Of a stretch of 64,000 nt of DNA, positions 1-9,240 are shown piece by piece. The notes under the pieces were generated by a model that searched no databases, was not told where the DNA came from, and saw only the letters and a list, made by a program, of their open reading frames with translations. The translations under genes were made by a program, and so were the position numbers. Positions within the stretch are counted from its first letter, which is position 1. Every line of letters begins with the position of its first letter. Source of the stretch: Nocardia vinacea (GTDB lineage Bacteria > Actinomycetota > Actinomycetes > Mycobacteriales > Mycobacteriaceae); assembly GCF_035920345.1 (NCBI RefSeq), contig NZ_CP109149.1, positions 6,138,001-6,202,000 of the forward strand, in the 5' to 3' direction.

Positions 1-1
1 C

Positions 2-337
2 GCGTTCTACCGCGACGGACTCGGCTTGGCCATCGCGCGCGAGTATCCGGGCGGCACGGTTTTCTTCGCTGGACAGTCGCTGATCGAGGTGGCCGCACAC
101 GGCGGATCGGGCAAATCGACCATCTTCGAGGGCGCGCTCTGGCTGCAGGTTCGCGACATTTCGGACGCGGCGGCGGAGCTTGCGCTGAAGGGGATCCGCA
201 TCGAGCGCGAGCCGGTGCGCGAGCCGTGGGGACTGATCGAAATGTGGGTGCACGATCCGGACGGGGTTCCGATCGTCCTGGTCGAAGTTCCCGCCGAACA
301 TCCGATCCGACGGGATTCGCGCTGGTCACCGGACTGA
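2..337 (+). CDS. VOC (glyoxalase/bleomycin-resistance fold) protein, 5' end missing
   Basis: The frame is open from base 2 and ends at TGA 335-337, so the start lies before the window. The visible 111 residues begin with a FYRDGLGL-type strand and end with DPDGVPIVLVEV, the two hallmark beta-alpha-beta pieces of a vicinal-oxygen-chelate module. The Glu in the last strand is a typical metal ligand position. Family members include glyoxalases, dioxygenases and drug-binding proteins, so the substrate cannot be named. An ATG at 26 is in frame but cuts into the first conserved strand and is unlikely to be the true start. Confidence 0.75.
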   Translation, partial: AFYRDGLGLAIAREYPGGTVFFAGQSLIEVAAHGGSGKSTIFEGALWLQVRDISDAAAELALKGIRIEREPVREPWGLIEMWVHDPDGVPIVLVEVPAEHPIRRDSRWSPD

Positions 338-568
338 TCACGACGGCAGCGGCGGCACGGGTGGGTCGGCTCGAGTTGCCAATGCCGACCCCGGCGAGGA
401 CGATAACCCACACATGGCCGCCCGACCGCCGACGTCCGGGCGACCACCGCTGAGTACCGTCCTCCGAGTGAATCGCAGTCTCGATGTCCGGCGTACCCGA
501 CTTCTTCCCCCCTGACGCGGCCGAATCCCCAGCGCGCCGCTCCAGCAAACCGACCCCTGCCGCGCGCG

Positions 569-584
569 GTCATGTTGACATGAC
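569..584. promoter_or_regulatory. Perfect 16-bp inverted repeat upstream of the menE leader ORF
   Basis: GTCATG-TTGA-CATGAC is a perfect dyad ending 12 bp before the GTG of the leader ORF at 597. Its position fits an operator or a repressor-covered promoter for menE. The rest of 338-596 holds no supportable gene. No regulator can be assigned. Confidence 0.35.
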
Positions 585-596
585 ACGATCAGACTC

Positions 597-698
597 GTGA
601 GGGAGCGCAGCGAGCGAACCATGAACACAGCGCGCCTGCGCACGACGGCGCCGAGCACCAGCGAGTTGCGGTCGCGCATGACGGGGGCGAAATCATGA
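597..698 (+). CDS. SERSER-type leader mini-ORF (copy 1), coupled to menE
   Basis: A GTG-started frame of 33 codons begins VRERSERT, contains PSTSE, and ends TCA-TGA; the TGA overlaps the menE ATG as ATGA. Three other genes in the window are preceded by mini-ORFs of the same design (29531-29611, 32105-32185, 43467-43568). No Shine-Dalgarno sequence precedes the GTG, so if translated it is likely read from a leaderless or near-leaderless mRNA. The peptide is Arg/Ser rich with no known domain. It may act only to deliver ribosomes to menE. Translation is inferred from frame conservation between copies. Confidence 0.45.
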   Translation: MRERSERTMNTARLRTTAPSTSELRSRMTGAKS

Positions 699-1855
699 GT
701 CGCACCCTGCGGACGCTGCCGATGCCGACCGGATCCGGGCTCGACGATGTCATGCCGCATCTGCGAGAAGTGTTGGAGGGCAACGGCCCCGCGTGGTTGC
801 CGATACCGACCAGCGACCGTCGGGAGGCCCGACGACTGAGCGATGCACTCTCGCCCGGCGAGCTGATCGATGACGAGGCGGCCTTGGTCGTGACCACCTC
901 CGGCACCACCGGTGTGCCGAAGGGCGCCATGCTCAGCTCCGCGGCGCTGCGGGCCAGCGGGACTGCGACACACGATCGACTCGGTGGTCCAGGCACCTGG
1001 CTCCTGGCCCTGCCGACCCATCACATCGCGGGCATTCAGGTGTTGCTGCGCAGCATTCTGGCCGGTACCGAACCCAGCGTGCTCGACGTTTCCGGTGGCT
1101 TCCTACCCGAGGCGCTGGCCGGCGCGATTTCCGGTATGCGCGGTGAGCGCCGCTACACCGCGCTGGTGCCGACCCAGCTCATCAAGGCGCTGGAGGCGCC
1201 CACCGCCGCGGCAGCACTTGCCCAGTTGGATGGTGTGCTCGTCGGCGGGGCAGCCACTCCGGCGCCGGTCTACGAGCGCGCGAAAGCGGCCGGTATCAAC
1301 GTCGTTCGCACCTATGGCATGAGCGAAACCTGCGGCGGCTGTGTGTACGACGGAGTTCCGCTCGACGGCACCGAGATTCGCATCGAGGACGGTCGCGTGC
1401 TGCTCGGCGGCGCGATGATCGCCGTCGGCTACCGCGGCCAGCCCGACCATCCTGCGTTCGCCGAACCCGGCTGGTTCCGTACCGAGGATGCGGGCACCTA
1501 CGAGAACGGCGTGCTCAGGATCAGCGGACGGCTCGACGAGGCCATCATGACCGGCGGACTGCTCGTCATCCCGCAGGTCGTCGAGGCCGTGCTGACCACG
1601 CATCCCGGCATCAGCGAATGCGTCGTGCTCGGTCTGCCCGACGATCGGCTGGGCCAGCGGGTCGCGGTCGCGGTGGTCCCCGCCCCCGGCGCCACCCCGA
1701 CCCTCGAGGAACTGCGCGATCACGTCGTGCGCGAACTCGATTCCATCGCCGCACCGCGCGAGCTGGCGATCCTCGACGAACTCCCGCTGCGCGGACCGGG
1801 CAAGCCGGACCGCGCCAAACTCCGCCAGCATCTCCTCGCGGAGTCGACGCACTGA
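695..1855 (+). CDS. menE: o-Succinylbenzoate-CoA ligase (AMP-forming)
   Basis: MenE adenylates o-succinylbenzoate and forms its CoA thioester in menaquinone synthesis. The 386-residue protein is a compact member of the ANL superfamily. The P-loop-like A3 motif TTSGTTGVPKGA lies near residue 68, the YGMSETCGG region follows the acyl-binding segment, and the hinge region includes YRTEDAG-like FRTEDAG. The C-terminal domain holds the conserved Lys in GPGKPDR. The ATG at 695 overlaps the stop of the leader ORF. menA lies about 6 kb downstream, supporting a menaquinone role rather than general acyl-CoA synthesis. Confidence 0.85.
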   Translation: MSRTLRTLPMPTGSGLDDVMPHLREVLEGNGPAWLPIPTSDRREARRLSDALSPGELIDDEAALVVTTSGTTGVPKGAMLSSAALRASGTATHDRLGGPGTWLLALPTHHIAGIQVLLRSILAGTEPSVLDVSGGFLPEALAGAISGMRGERRYTALVPTQLIKALEAPTAAAALAQLDGVLVGGAATPAPVYERAKAAGINVVRTYGMSETCGGCVYDGVPLDGTEIRIEDGRVLLGGAMIAVGYRGQPDHPAFAEPGWFRTEDAGTYENGVLRISGRLDEAIMTGGLLVIPQVVEAVLTTHPGISECVVLGLPDDRLGQRVAVAVVPAPGATPTLEELRDHVVRELDSIAAPRELAILDELPLRGPGKPDRAKLRQHLLAESTH

Positions 1856-1998
1856 CACCGGGTCCGGCGGGCAGCACCGGCTGCTACCGACGATCGCCAT
1901 CGATGACCAGGGCCGGGCACAGCTGATAGGCGCCGCAACAGTTGTCGTCGTCCGAGCGGCTCGCGTTGTGTCATTGATCTTGCTGCGGGCGCGCAGAC

Positions 1999-2050
1999 GT
2001 GCAAGTGGGTGCAAGAGATCGGTGACACCGTCGTGCAAGGGCCGTGCAAG
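1999..2050 (+). promoter_or_regulatory. Four direct GTGCAAG heptamers ahead of the ABC exporter
   Basis: GTGCAAG occurs at 1999, 2009, 2033 and 2044. The start-to-start spacings are 10, 24 and 11 bp, near whole helical turns, so all copies face a similar side of the DNA. The array ends 23 bp before the exporter ATG. This looks like a multi-site operator or activator site for the exporter operon. Confidence 0.4.
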
Positions 2051-2073
2051 ACGGCGACCGCACAGTCTTATGC

Positions 2074-3060
2074 ATGACTTCTTTCGCACCCACTTCAGCG
2101 CTCGCCGTCGAGGCGGACGGCCTGGTCAAGGTGTTCGGGGAACAGCGCGCCGTCGACGGTGTGAGCCTGGCGGTTCCGCAGGGCTCGGTCTACGGCGTGC
2201 TCGGACCGAACGGCGCGGGCAAGACCACGACCATCCGCATGTTGGCCACCCTGTTGCGCCCGGACGGCGGCAGCGCCCGCATCTTCGGCCGTGACGTCGT
2301 CGCGGAACCGACAGCGGTCCGGTCCCTGGTCGGCGTCACCGGGCAGTACGCCTCGGTCGACGAGGACCTCACTGCCACCGAAAATCTGATCATTTTCTCC
2401 CGCCTGCTCGGCCTCAGCCGGATCGATGCCAGGCGCAAGTCGGTCGAACTGCTGGAGGAGTTCGACCTCACCGAAGCGGCGAACAAGCCGCTGAAGAACT
2501 TCTCCGGTGGTATGCGACGCCGTCTCGATCTGGCCGCCAGCCTGATCGCGACACCGCCGCTGCTGTTCCTGGACGAGCCGACGACCGGACTCGATCCGCG
2601 CACCCGCGCCCAGATGTGGGAGACCATCCGCCGTCTGGTCCGCGAGGGCGCGACGGTGCTGCTCACCACGCAGTACCTGGACGAGGCCGATCAGCTCGCG
2701 GACCGGATCGCCGTCATCGACCACGGCAAGGTGATCGCCGACGGCACCGCCGACGAACTCAAGGCCTCGGTCGGCGGCTCCTCACTGCATCTGACGCTGG
2801 TCGACCGGGCCCAGCTCGAGGAAGCCCGCCGGGTTGTCGGTGACTTCCTCGGCGTCGACGCCCAGATCACGCCGGAGGCCGGACGGCTCACCGCGCCGCT
2901 CGCGGATGCGGGCATGACCGCCGACCTGCTGATCCGCCTGCGCGAGTGGGAGATCGAGATCGACGAGATCACCGTCACCAAGCCCAGCCTCGACGAGGTC
3001 TTCCTCACCATCACCGGCCACCCGGCCGACGACAACGATTCGGAACGGAGCGCGGCATGA
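2074..3060 (+). CDS. DrrA-type ABC exporter ATPase
   Basis: This 328-residue protein is the ATP-binding half of an ABC-2 exporter. Walker A GPNGAGKT is at residues 44-51, the signature is [12 protein letters not shown], and Walker B is [13 protein letters not shown]. The C-terminal extension (about residues 225-320) is the one seen in daunorubicin-resistance DrrA proteins. The ATG at 2074 is preferred because the upstream in-frame ATG at 2044 falls inside the heptamer array. Its stop overlaps the start of the permease gene by ATGA, so the two are translationally coupled. The exported substrate cannot be told from sequence. Confidence 0.85.
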   Translation: MTSFAPTSALAVEADGLVKVFGEQRAVDGVSLAVPQGSVYGVLGPNGAGKTTTIRMLATLLRPDGGSARIFGRDVVAEPTAVRSLVGVTGQYASVDEDLTATENLIIFSRLLGLSRIDARRKSVELLEEFDLTEAANKPLKNFSGGMRRRLDLAASLIATPPLLFLDEPTTGLDPRTRAQMWETIRRLVREGATVLLTTQYLDEADQLADRIAVIDHGKVIADGTADELKASVGGSSLHLTLVDRAQLEEARRVVGDFLGVDAQITPEAGRLTAPLADAGMTADLLIRLREWEIEIDEITVTKPSLDEVFLTITGHPADDNDSERSAA

Positions 3061-3896
3061 CGACCATCACCGCCGAAAGCACCACCGCGCGGCATGCGGC
3101 AGCGACCTCGATTCCCGAGGTCAGCAATAAGATCAGCCTGCAACAGACCATGTCGACCTCGCTCACCATGGCCTATCGGGGCATCCTGAAAATCAAGCAC
3201 AATCCCGAGCAACTGTTCGATGTGACGATTCAGCCGATCCTGTTCACCGCGCTGTTCGCCTACATCTTCGGCGGGGCGATCGGCGGGAGCGTTTCGAACT
3301 ATCTGCCGGTCCTGATTCCCGGCATTCTGGTGCAGACCGTGATCCTGACCTCGGTCGTCACCGGCACCCAGTTGCGCGAGGATATGGACAAGGGCGTCTT
3401 CGACCGGTTCAAATCCCTGCCCATCGCCCGCATTTCGGTGCTGGCGGGTGCGTTGATCGCCGATATGGTGCGCTACGCGCTGGCGACGACGCTGACCATC
3501 GTGGTCGGCCTGGCCATCGGCTACCGGCCCGAGGGCGGTGTCGCCGGTGTCGTGGTGGCCGGTCTGGTCATCGTGGTCTGCTCGTTCGCGGTGAGCTGGA
3601 TCTGGGCGCTGGTCGGTGTCACCGGTAAGAGTGCCGCAGGCGTGCAGGGCATTTCGATGATGGTGATGTTCCCGCTGACCTTCATGTCCGGCGCGTTCGC
3701 TCAGGTGAGCACCATGCCGGGCTGGATGCAGGGGCTCAATCACGTGAATCCCGTGTACTACATGGTGAATGCGGCCCGAGCGCTGATGAACGGCAATGTC
3801 TACGGCAGCGATCTGGCCTGTTCGCTGATCGGCTCGGTGATCGTGATCGCGATCTTCGCACCGCTGAGCATCAAGGCGTACATGCGCCGGGCGTGA
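3057..3896 (+). CDS. DrrB-type ABC-2 permease
   Basis: The 279-residue membrane partner of the preceding ATPase. A cytoplasmic N-terminus of about 65 residues precedes six hydrophobic segments, starting with PILFTALFAYIFGG. The region FDRFKSLPIARISVL is the usual ABC-2 coupling segment (the DKG-x-FDRF-x-SLP pattern). The gene starts at an ATG overlapping the ATPase stop and is followed at once by a strong terminator. With the ATPase it should form a drug or lipid exporter in the plasma membrane. Confidence 0.85.
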   Translation: MTTITAESTTARHAAATSIPEVSNKISLQQTMSTSLTMAYRGILKIKHNPEQLFDVTIQPILFTALFAYIFGGAIGGSVSNYLPVLIPGILVQTVILTSVVTGTQLREDMDKGVFDRFKSLPIARISVLAGALIADMVRYALATTLTIVVGLAIGYRPEGGVAGVVVAGLVIVVCSFAVSWIWALVGVTGKSAAGVQGISMMVMFPLTFMSGAFAQVSTMPGWMQGLNHVNPVYYMVNAARALMNGNVYGSDLACSLIGSVIVIAIFAPLSIKAYMRRA

Positions 3897-3906
3897 TGCC
3901 CGGAAG

Positions 3907-3941
3907 TCGCGGTGGGTGAGTCACCCACCGCGATTTTCGTT
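3907..3941 (+). terminator. Intrinsic terminator after the exporter operon
   Basis: Arms TCGCGGTGGGTGA and TCACCCACCGCGA form a near-perfect hairpin followed by TTTTCGTT on the plus strand. The stop codon of the convergent regulator gene lies inside the right arm, so both genes end at this hairpin. Confidence 0.8.
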
Positions 3942-6900
3942 GTCGCACGACAGTTCCTGTAGGAGGTCGAGGATCCTGGCCGCCGCCTGCCGCCGACGCA
4001 TGCCGGCGGCCCGGGTCAGTGCTTCGTCGAAGCGCCCGTCCCCCACCGTTGTTCGGTGCAGTGCCGCGTGATGTCGCAATTGGGCCGACGGATTGTCCTG
4101 TCGCGCCGTCACCTTGGTGGCCAGCGAAAGCAACTCCAAGCCGATCTTCGAATCGCGTCCGACCGCGAGATAAAATGTTCCGACCGCGTTGCCGACCGCG
4201 CCGATCTGTGGCAGGTCGTAGAACTGCCCGAGTCGGCCCGTCGCGAGGCGAATCAGCGTGCGCGCGATATCGTCGGCCTCCGCCGCCCGCCCGTGCAGCA
4301 CGTATGCGTCCACGGCGCCGCTCGCGGTCATCAGGATGCCCGGGCCGGGCATCGGTTCGTCATCGGGCCAGCCGTACAGGTCCAGTGCCCGCCGATAATG
4401 GCGCAGCCCGGCGTCGGTATCGCCCTCGGCAAGTTCGAGTTCCGCCATTCCGATGACAACCGGCGCCAGGCGGTGGTTGCGTCGGATGTGCGGATCGTCG
4501 ATCGCGGTACCGTGCGCCGGATCGCCATCTGCGGCGCCGAGCGCGAAGCCCAATTCCCGCCGCGCCTCGTCGAGCCGACCCGCGCCGATCAACGACACCG
4601 CGAGATAGCTGCGCATCTCCACGGCTTCCTCGTGTGCGCGCAACTCCCGCAACAGTTCCGCGGCCCGGCGGTAGTACACCACCGCATCGGCATAGTGTGC
4701 GGTCTGTCCGGCGAGCTGCCCGAGATGCTGGGTGACCATGGCCGTCCCCCAGACATCGCTTCCCTCGATCAGCTGCAGGGCGGCTTTCGCGTCCCGGGTG
4801 GAACCGTAGACATGGCCGGAGTTTTCCCGGACATTGGCGCGCATGAACACCGCCGCGGCGCGCACCAGGGGGTCCGGCGACCGGGCGCCGTCCGCGAACA
4901 GCCTCGGCGAATCCGAGCCCGAGATATCCCCGCAGGCCATGACGCCGAGAAAACGCGCTCCACTATTGAGATCGATTGCAGTGCTGAGCAATCGACGGAT
5001 CCGTGCCCGCGTGGTCGCCACCTGACGCAGACCGCTGTTCAGGTACAACATGTGCATACCGATCTGCAGGTGCGCGAGCATCTGCAGATCCGCGACCGTA
5101 CCGCGCACCGGACCGGGTTCGGGTGCCAGGGGGAGAATCCGGCGCGCCCAGCTGCTCAGCTCCATGTGCGCGCCGCGCATTACCCATAGCGTGCCGACGA
5201 TCGGGAACACTCGGTACACCGTGCGGGCGTCCCTGCGCTCCAACGCATATCGCAGCACCGTGACAAGGTTGTCGAGCTCCGCACCGACCGAGAGCACCGT
5301 GGCCACCTGCTCGTCGGAGAGATAACGGTGCACCGTGGCGATCGAATAGTCACGGGCCCAGCGCGACATCCGATCCATCACCACCGGACGCTCGTCGACC
5401 GCACCCGAAATGCCTGCCGCAGCATCGGACCCGGTCAGTGCGAGCTGTTCCTCACCGAATTCGCGCACCGTTTCCAGCATTCGGTAGCGGGTTCCGATCA
5501 GGCCCTCGTCGTCGTCCAGGACTGTGAGCAGCGATTGGCTGACCAGTCCGTCCACGGCCGTGGTCACATCGTCTACATCCGGGCCACCCGCCACCACTTC
5601 GGCTGCATCGAGGGTGAATCCGGCCGGAAAGCGGCACAGCCTGCGCAAGGCGATCTGTTGCGGCGCTTCGAGCAGATTCCAGCTCCACGCGATGACGGCG
5701 TGCAAGGTGCGGTGCCGTTCCGGCGAGGAGCGATCTCCGCTGCGCAGCAAGGCGAATCGGTGTTCCAGGCGGGTCTCGATTTCCTCGACGCTCATGGTCC
5801 GCACGCGGGCGGCCGCGAGCTCGATGGCCAGCGGCAGGCCGTCCAGCGTGCCGCACAGCCGGGCCACCACTTCGGCATCCAGGCGCACGGTCGGCCGCAC
5901 CGCACGCGCTCTGGCCATGAACAGGTCGGTGGCCGGTGATCCGGCCGCGTCGATTGCCAAGGGCGCCAGCGGATAGACCGTTTCCGCGGTGATCGCCAGT
6001 GGTGCTCGGCTTGTGGTAAGGACACTGAGCTGGTCGCAGCTGCCGACCAGATCGGCGACCACTTCGGCGACCGCGTCGATCAGATGCTCACAGTTGTCCA
6101 ATATCAACAGCGTCGGACGGGCCGCGAGCGCATCTCGCAATCGCCGACCGGCATCGCTGTAGCCGGTGGAGCGCCGCCATGCCGTCTCCCGGACGATCTC
6201 GCCGAGGCCGAGGGTCGTGCTGATCGCGGCTTCGATATCGGCGCGTGGGTCGGCGTCGGCGGCCGTATCGGCCCGTACCGACGCCAGCTCCACCAGCACC
6301 ACGGATTCGCTGCGCGCGACCCGAGCACCCAATTCGTTGGCCACCCTGGTCTTTCCGGTGCCGCCGGGGCCGAGGACGGTCGTCACCCGGGAGCGGTGCA
6401 GCAGTTGCTCGAGTGCGTCCAGATCGGCGGCACGTCCGAGCAGCGCATTGGGGGCCGCGCGCAGTCCGATCGCGGCGAGGGCACTCTGCGGTGCGGCAAC
6501 GGCCGAATCGGAAACTCGTCCAATCGAATCCAGTGACACCGAGTCCCGGCCGGCGGAATACCGCGCGGCCGAATCACCTACCGCGACCGATACCGTCGGA
6601 TCACCCGATGTGGCCGAATTCGTAGCGGGCGTCGGCTTCGGCACGGCCCCACCATGATCGGCCCGCGATGCGAATCCGGGCACCGGATCACCGCGCAGGA
6701 TCGCGGTATTGAGTTCCACCAGCGCCGGGCCCGGATCCGCGCCGAGTTCTTCGACCAGCCGCCCGCGCATCGATGCGAAGACATCGAGGGCTTCGTTCGG
6801 CCGCCCGGCCGCGGCGAGCAGCCGCATCAAGGTGGCGTGCGCGGCCTCGTCGAGTGGCTTTGCGACCGCGGTGCGGCGGGTGATGGCCACCGCACCGTCG

Positions 6901-7478
6901 AGATCACCGGTGGCGACCCGGGCGGCGACCTCGATCGCCTCCAGTTCGGACCACCGGTGCGCGGCCGCTGTGCGCAGTTCGTCGGCGAGGTCGCCCGCAG
7001 GTAAGTCAGCACCGGGCTCGCCGCGCCAGAGCGATCTGGCCTGGGTCAGCACCTCGAGACATCCGGCGTGGTCACCGTCGGCTTGTTTGACGCGGGCCGC
7101 GTGCACCAAGTCGTCCACGAGGGTCAGATCGACCTGATCGGCGGTCAGCCTCAGGCGGTAGCCCGCCGGGCCGATCTCGAGGGCCGCATCCGGTAGCGCC
7201 GAGCGCAGCCGCGACACCTGGGTGTGCAGCGCGTTCATCGGCGCGCGCGGCGGCTGCTCACCCCACACCTCATCGATCAGCGCCTGGGCACTGCGGCTGC
7301 GGCCGGGACGCAGGGCCAGCGCGGCGAGCAGCAGTCGCGACCGTGCGCCGGGGAGCGCGGCGAGCGTGCCGTCTCGGCGTAGCGCGATTTCGCCCAGCAG
7401 GGCCACTACGACCGATTCGCCTGCGGGCGTCGTCAGGGTTTGACTTCGGCCGTTCGGGCCGCTCTGATCGGGAAACAT
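3921..7478 (-). CDS. Large BTAD/AAA transcriptional regulator (SARP-related)
   Basis: The 1185-residue protein combines an N-terminal OmpR-like winged helix (about residues 25-115), a bacterial transcriptional activator (BTAD) helical domain (about 118-270), a Ser/Thr/Ala-rich linker, an NTPase module with Walker A GPGGTGKT near residue 368 and an ILDNCEHL Walker B, and a long TPR-like C-terminus. Such proteins activate secondary-metabolism or stress genes. The ATG at 7478 is chosen because the upstream residues are low-complexity and non-domain. It faces the DrrAB-type operon and is a candidate regulator of it. It ends at a hairpin shared with that operon. Confidence 0.85.
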   Translation of the reverse strand: MFPDQSGPNGRSQTLTTPAGESVVVALLGEIALRRDGTLAALPGARSRLLLAALALRPGRSRSAQALIDEVWGEQPPRAPMNALHTQVSRLRSALPDAALEIGPAGYRLRLTADQVDLTLVDDLVHAARVKQADGDHAGCLEVLTQARSLWRGEPGADLPAGDLADELRTAAAHRWSELEAIEVAARVATGDLDGAVAITRRTAVAKPLDEAAHATLMRLLAAAGRPNEALDVFASMRGRLVEELGADPGPALVELNTAILRGDPVPGFASRADHGGAVPKPTPATNSATSGDPTVSVAVGDSAARYSAGRDSVSLDSIGRVSDSAVAAPQSALAAIGLRAAPNALLGRAADLDALEQLLHRSRVTTVLGPGGTGKTRVANELGARVARSESVVLVELASVRADTAADADPRADIEAAISTTLGLGEIVRETAWRRSTGYSDAGRRLRDALAARPTLLILDNCEHLIDAVAEVVADLVGSCDQLSVLTTSRAPLAITAETVYPLAPLAIDAAGSPATDLFMARARAVRPTVRLDAEVVARLCGTLDGLPLAIELAAARVRTMSVEEIETRLEHRFALLRSGDRSSPERHRTLHAVIAWSWNLLEAPQQIALRRLCRFPAGFTLDAAEVVAGGPDVDDVTTAVDGLVSQSLLTVLDDDEGLIGTRYRMLETVREFGEEQLALTGSDAAAGISGAVDERPVVMDRMSRWARDYSIATVHRYLSDEQVATVLSVGAELDNLVTVLRYALERRDARTVYRVFPIVGTLWVMRGAHMELSSWARRILPLAPEPGPVRGTVADLQMLAHLQIGMHMLYLNSGLRQVATTRARIRRLLSTAIDLNSGARFLGVMACGDISGSDSPRLFADGARSPDPLVRAAAVFMRANVRENSGHVYGSTRDAKAALQLIEGSDVWGTAMVTQHLGQLAGQTAHYADAVVYYRRAAELLRELRAHEEAVEMRSYLAVSLIGAGRLDEARRELGFALGAADGDPAHGTAIDDPHIRRNHRLAPVVIGMAELELAEGDTDAGLRHYRRALDLYGWPDDEPMPGPGILMTASGAVDAYVLHGRAAEADDIARTLIRLATGRLGQFYDLPQIGAVGNAVGTFYLAVGRDSKIGLELLSLATKVTARQDNPSAQLRHHAALHRTTVGDGRFDEALTRAAGMRRRQAAARILDLLQELSCDNENRGG

Positions 7479-7684
7479 TCCGTGGTTATCGTATGCGAGC
7501 CCCGGCGCGAGCGACGGGTCCGGAGGCGGTAGCGCAAGGGCAAGAACAGTCGGCCGCCAGGCCGTCCGTCGAGGGTGGCGGTGGGAGACGGGTGGGCCCA
7601 TGAAGGGACCCGGGAGTGCCGAAATCGAATACTGTCTGCCAGGCTGACATGGTTTTTCGCCCCTGTTCGGACCGGTAAGGCGCT

Positions 7685-7690
7685 TACGCT
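7685..7690 (+). promoter_or_regulatory. -10 element TACGCT, leaderless start
   Basis: TACGCT is followed by 6 nt and then the ATG at 7697, the spacing expected when transcription starts at the first codon. Confidence 0.5.
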
Positions 7691-7696
7691 GTGCGC

Positions 7697-8173
7697 ATGG
7701 CTGAGTTCGAAATCGTTCGGCAGGCTGTGATCACGGCCGAGCCCGCGCGCATTCATGGGCTGATCGATAACTTCCACGAGTGGACCAAGTGGTCGCCGTG
7801 GGAGGACGTCGATCCGCAACTGCAGCGGAAGTACTCCGGGCCGGACGCTGGAGTCGGCGCCCAGTACGCCTGGGACGGCAACCGCAAGGCCGGTCGCGGC
7901 AGCATGGAGATCACCTCCAGTGACGACCGGGAAATAGGTATCCGGCTGGCCTTCGAGAAGCCGTTCAAGGCCACCAACGAGACGACCTTCGAGCTGAACC
8001 CGGTCTCGGCCCTCGAAGGAGGAGAACCCCGCACCGAGGTGGTCTGGCGGATGAGAGGCCAGCACAAGGGCCTGATGGGCGTGATCGGAAAGGTGTTCCC
8101 GATCGACAATATGATCGGCAAGGACTTCGAAAAGGGCCTCGACCGACTGAAGGCCGCCGCCGAAGCCAACTGA
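7697..8173 (+). CDS. SRPBCC-fold (polyketide cyclase/START-like) protein
   Basis: A 158-residue protein with the pattern of the SRPBCC ligand-binding fold: an N-terminal strand with FEIVRQAVITAEPARIHGLI, a HEWTKWSPWED segment, and a C-terminal helix ending DFEKGLDRLKA. These proteins bind hydrophobic small molecules; the ligand here is unknown. The start is set by a -10 element 6 nt upstream, implying a leaderless mRNA. The gene diverges from the BTAD regulator and is 45 bp ahead of menA, which has its own leaderless promoter. Confidence 0.75.
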   Translation: MAEFEIVRQAVITAEPARIHGLIDNFHEWTKWSPWEDVDPQLQRKYSGPDAGVGAQYAWDGNRKAGRGSMEITSSDDREIGIRLAFEKPFKATNETTFELNPVSALEGGEPRTEVVWRMRGQHKGLMGVIGKVFPIDNMIGKDFEKGLDRLKAAAEAN

Positions 8174-8206
8174 ACCGCCCGAGCGGACCGAACCGCGGCC
8201 GCGCAT

Positions 8207-8212
8207 TAGGCT
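8207..8212 (+). promoter_or_regulatory. -10 element TAGGCT of menA
   Basis: TAGGCT, 6 nt, then ATG at 8219: a leaderless arrangement. Confidence 0.5.
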
Positions 8213-8218
8213 GCGAAC

Positions 8219-9091
8219 ATGGCTACTGCAGCGCAATGGATCGAGGGCGCACGGCCCCGTACCCTGCCGAACGCGATCGCCCCTGTCCTCGCCGGAACCG
8301 GCGCCGCCGCCTCCATCGATGGCGCGGTGTGGTGGAAAGCGGTTCTCGCGCTGCTGGTTTCGCTGGCCCTGATCATCGGGGTGAATTACGCCAACGACTA
8401 CTCCGACGGCATCCGCGGCACCGATGACGTGCGGGTCGGTCCACTGCGGCTGGTCGGGCAGAAGCTCGCCTCGCCGGCCGCTGTCAAGAATGCCGCGATC
8501 ATCAGCCTGGCCATCGGCGCGGTCTTCGGGCTGGTGCTCGTCATCGCGACGGCGTGGTGGTTGCTGCTGGTCGGCCTGGCCTGCTTGGCCGGTGCCTGGT
8601 TCTACACCGGCGGCAGCAAGCCCTACGGCTACAGCGGGTTCGGTGAGCTGGCGGTCTTCGTCTTCTTCGGTCTGATCGGGGTACTCGGTACCGAATTCGT
8701 ACAGGCCGAGCAGATCGAATGGGCGGGTCTGGTGCTGGCGATCGGGGTCGGGGCGTTCTCGAGCGCGGTGCTGGTGGCCAATAACCTGCGCGATATTCCG
8801 ACCGATACCGAATCCGGGAAGGTCACGCTCGCGGTCAAACTCGGCGATCCGCGGACCCGGACGCTGCACCTGGCGCTGCTCGCGGTGCCGTTCATCGCGA
8901 CGCTGCTGTTGGTCGTCCGCACGCCGTGGGCGCTGGTCGGGCTGGTCGCCGTGCCGTTGGCGGTGCGCGCCAACGCACCGGTGCGCTCCGGCAAGGGTGG
9001 GCTGGAATTGATTCCGGCGCTGCGCGATTCGGGGTTGGCGCTGTTGGCGTGGTCGGCGGTTACCGCGTTGGCGCTCGGCATCGCTGGTTAG
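8219..9091 (+). CDS. menA: 1,4-Dihydroxy-2-naphthoate polyprenyltransferase
   Basis: MenA joins 1,4-dihydroxy-2-naphthoate to a polyprenyl diphosphate, the membrane step that yields demethylmenaquinone. The 290-residue protein has eight or nine hydrophobic segments and both UbiA-family Asp motifs: [11 protein letters not shown] (residues 59-69) and [14 protein letters not shown] (after segment five). N-terminal [14 protein letters not shown] is also typical for MenA. The start follows a -10 element by 6 nt. The gene ends before a long inverted repeat shared with one other convergent gap. Confidence 0.92.
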   Translation: MATAAQWIEGARPRTLPNAIAPVLAGTGAAASIDGAVWWKAVLALLVSLALIIGVNYANDYSDGIRGTDDVRVGPLRLVGQKLASPAAVKNAAIISLAIGAVFGLVLVIATAWWLLLVGLACLAGAWFYTGGSKPYGYSGFGELAVFVFFGLIGVLGTEFVQAEQIEWAGLVLAIGVGAFSSAVLVANNLRDIPTDTESGKVTLAVKLGDPRTRTLHLALLAVPFIATLLLVVRTPWALVGLVAVPLAVRANAPVRSGKGGLELIPALRDSGLALLAWSAVTALALGIAG

Positions 9092-9125
9092 GGACCGCGA
9101 AGCGCGGCATTCGGTTGTCGCCGGC

Positions 9126-9200
9126 GGATCCAAACGTGCACTTTCCGGCCGAATTCGGCAATTTCCGCCTCGTTCGCCCGAAGAATGCACGCTCAGACCC
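9126..9200. repeat. Long inverted-repeat element E, copy 1 (convergent gap)
   Basis: GGATCCAAACGTGCA (9126-9140) and TGCACGCTCAGACCC (9186-9200) form an imperfect long-range stem. The same arms, better matched, recur at 48224-48295. Both copies sit between convergent genes, which suggests a bidirectional terminator or a REP-like element. Confidence 0.5.
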
Positions 9201-9240
9201 ATTCCGCCTTCGAACGAGCCGTGAGCGCGCCACGAAGCTG

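Noticed and set aside
2074..7478. Anthracycline biosynthetic cluster because of DrrAB and a SARP-like regulator
   Set aside because: No polyketide synthase or tailoring genes are present; neighbours are menaquinone genes.
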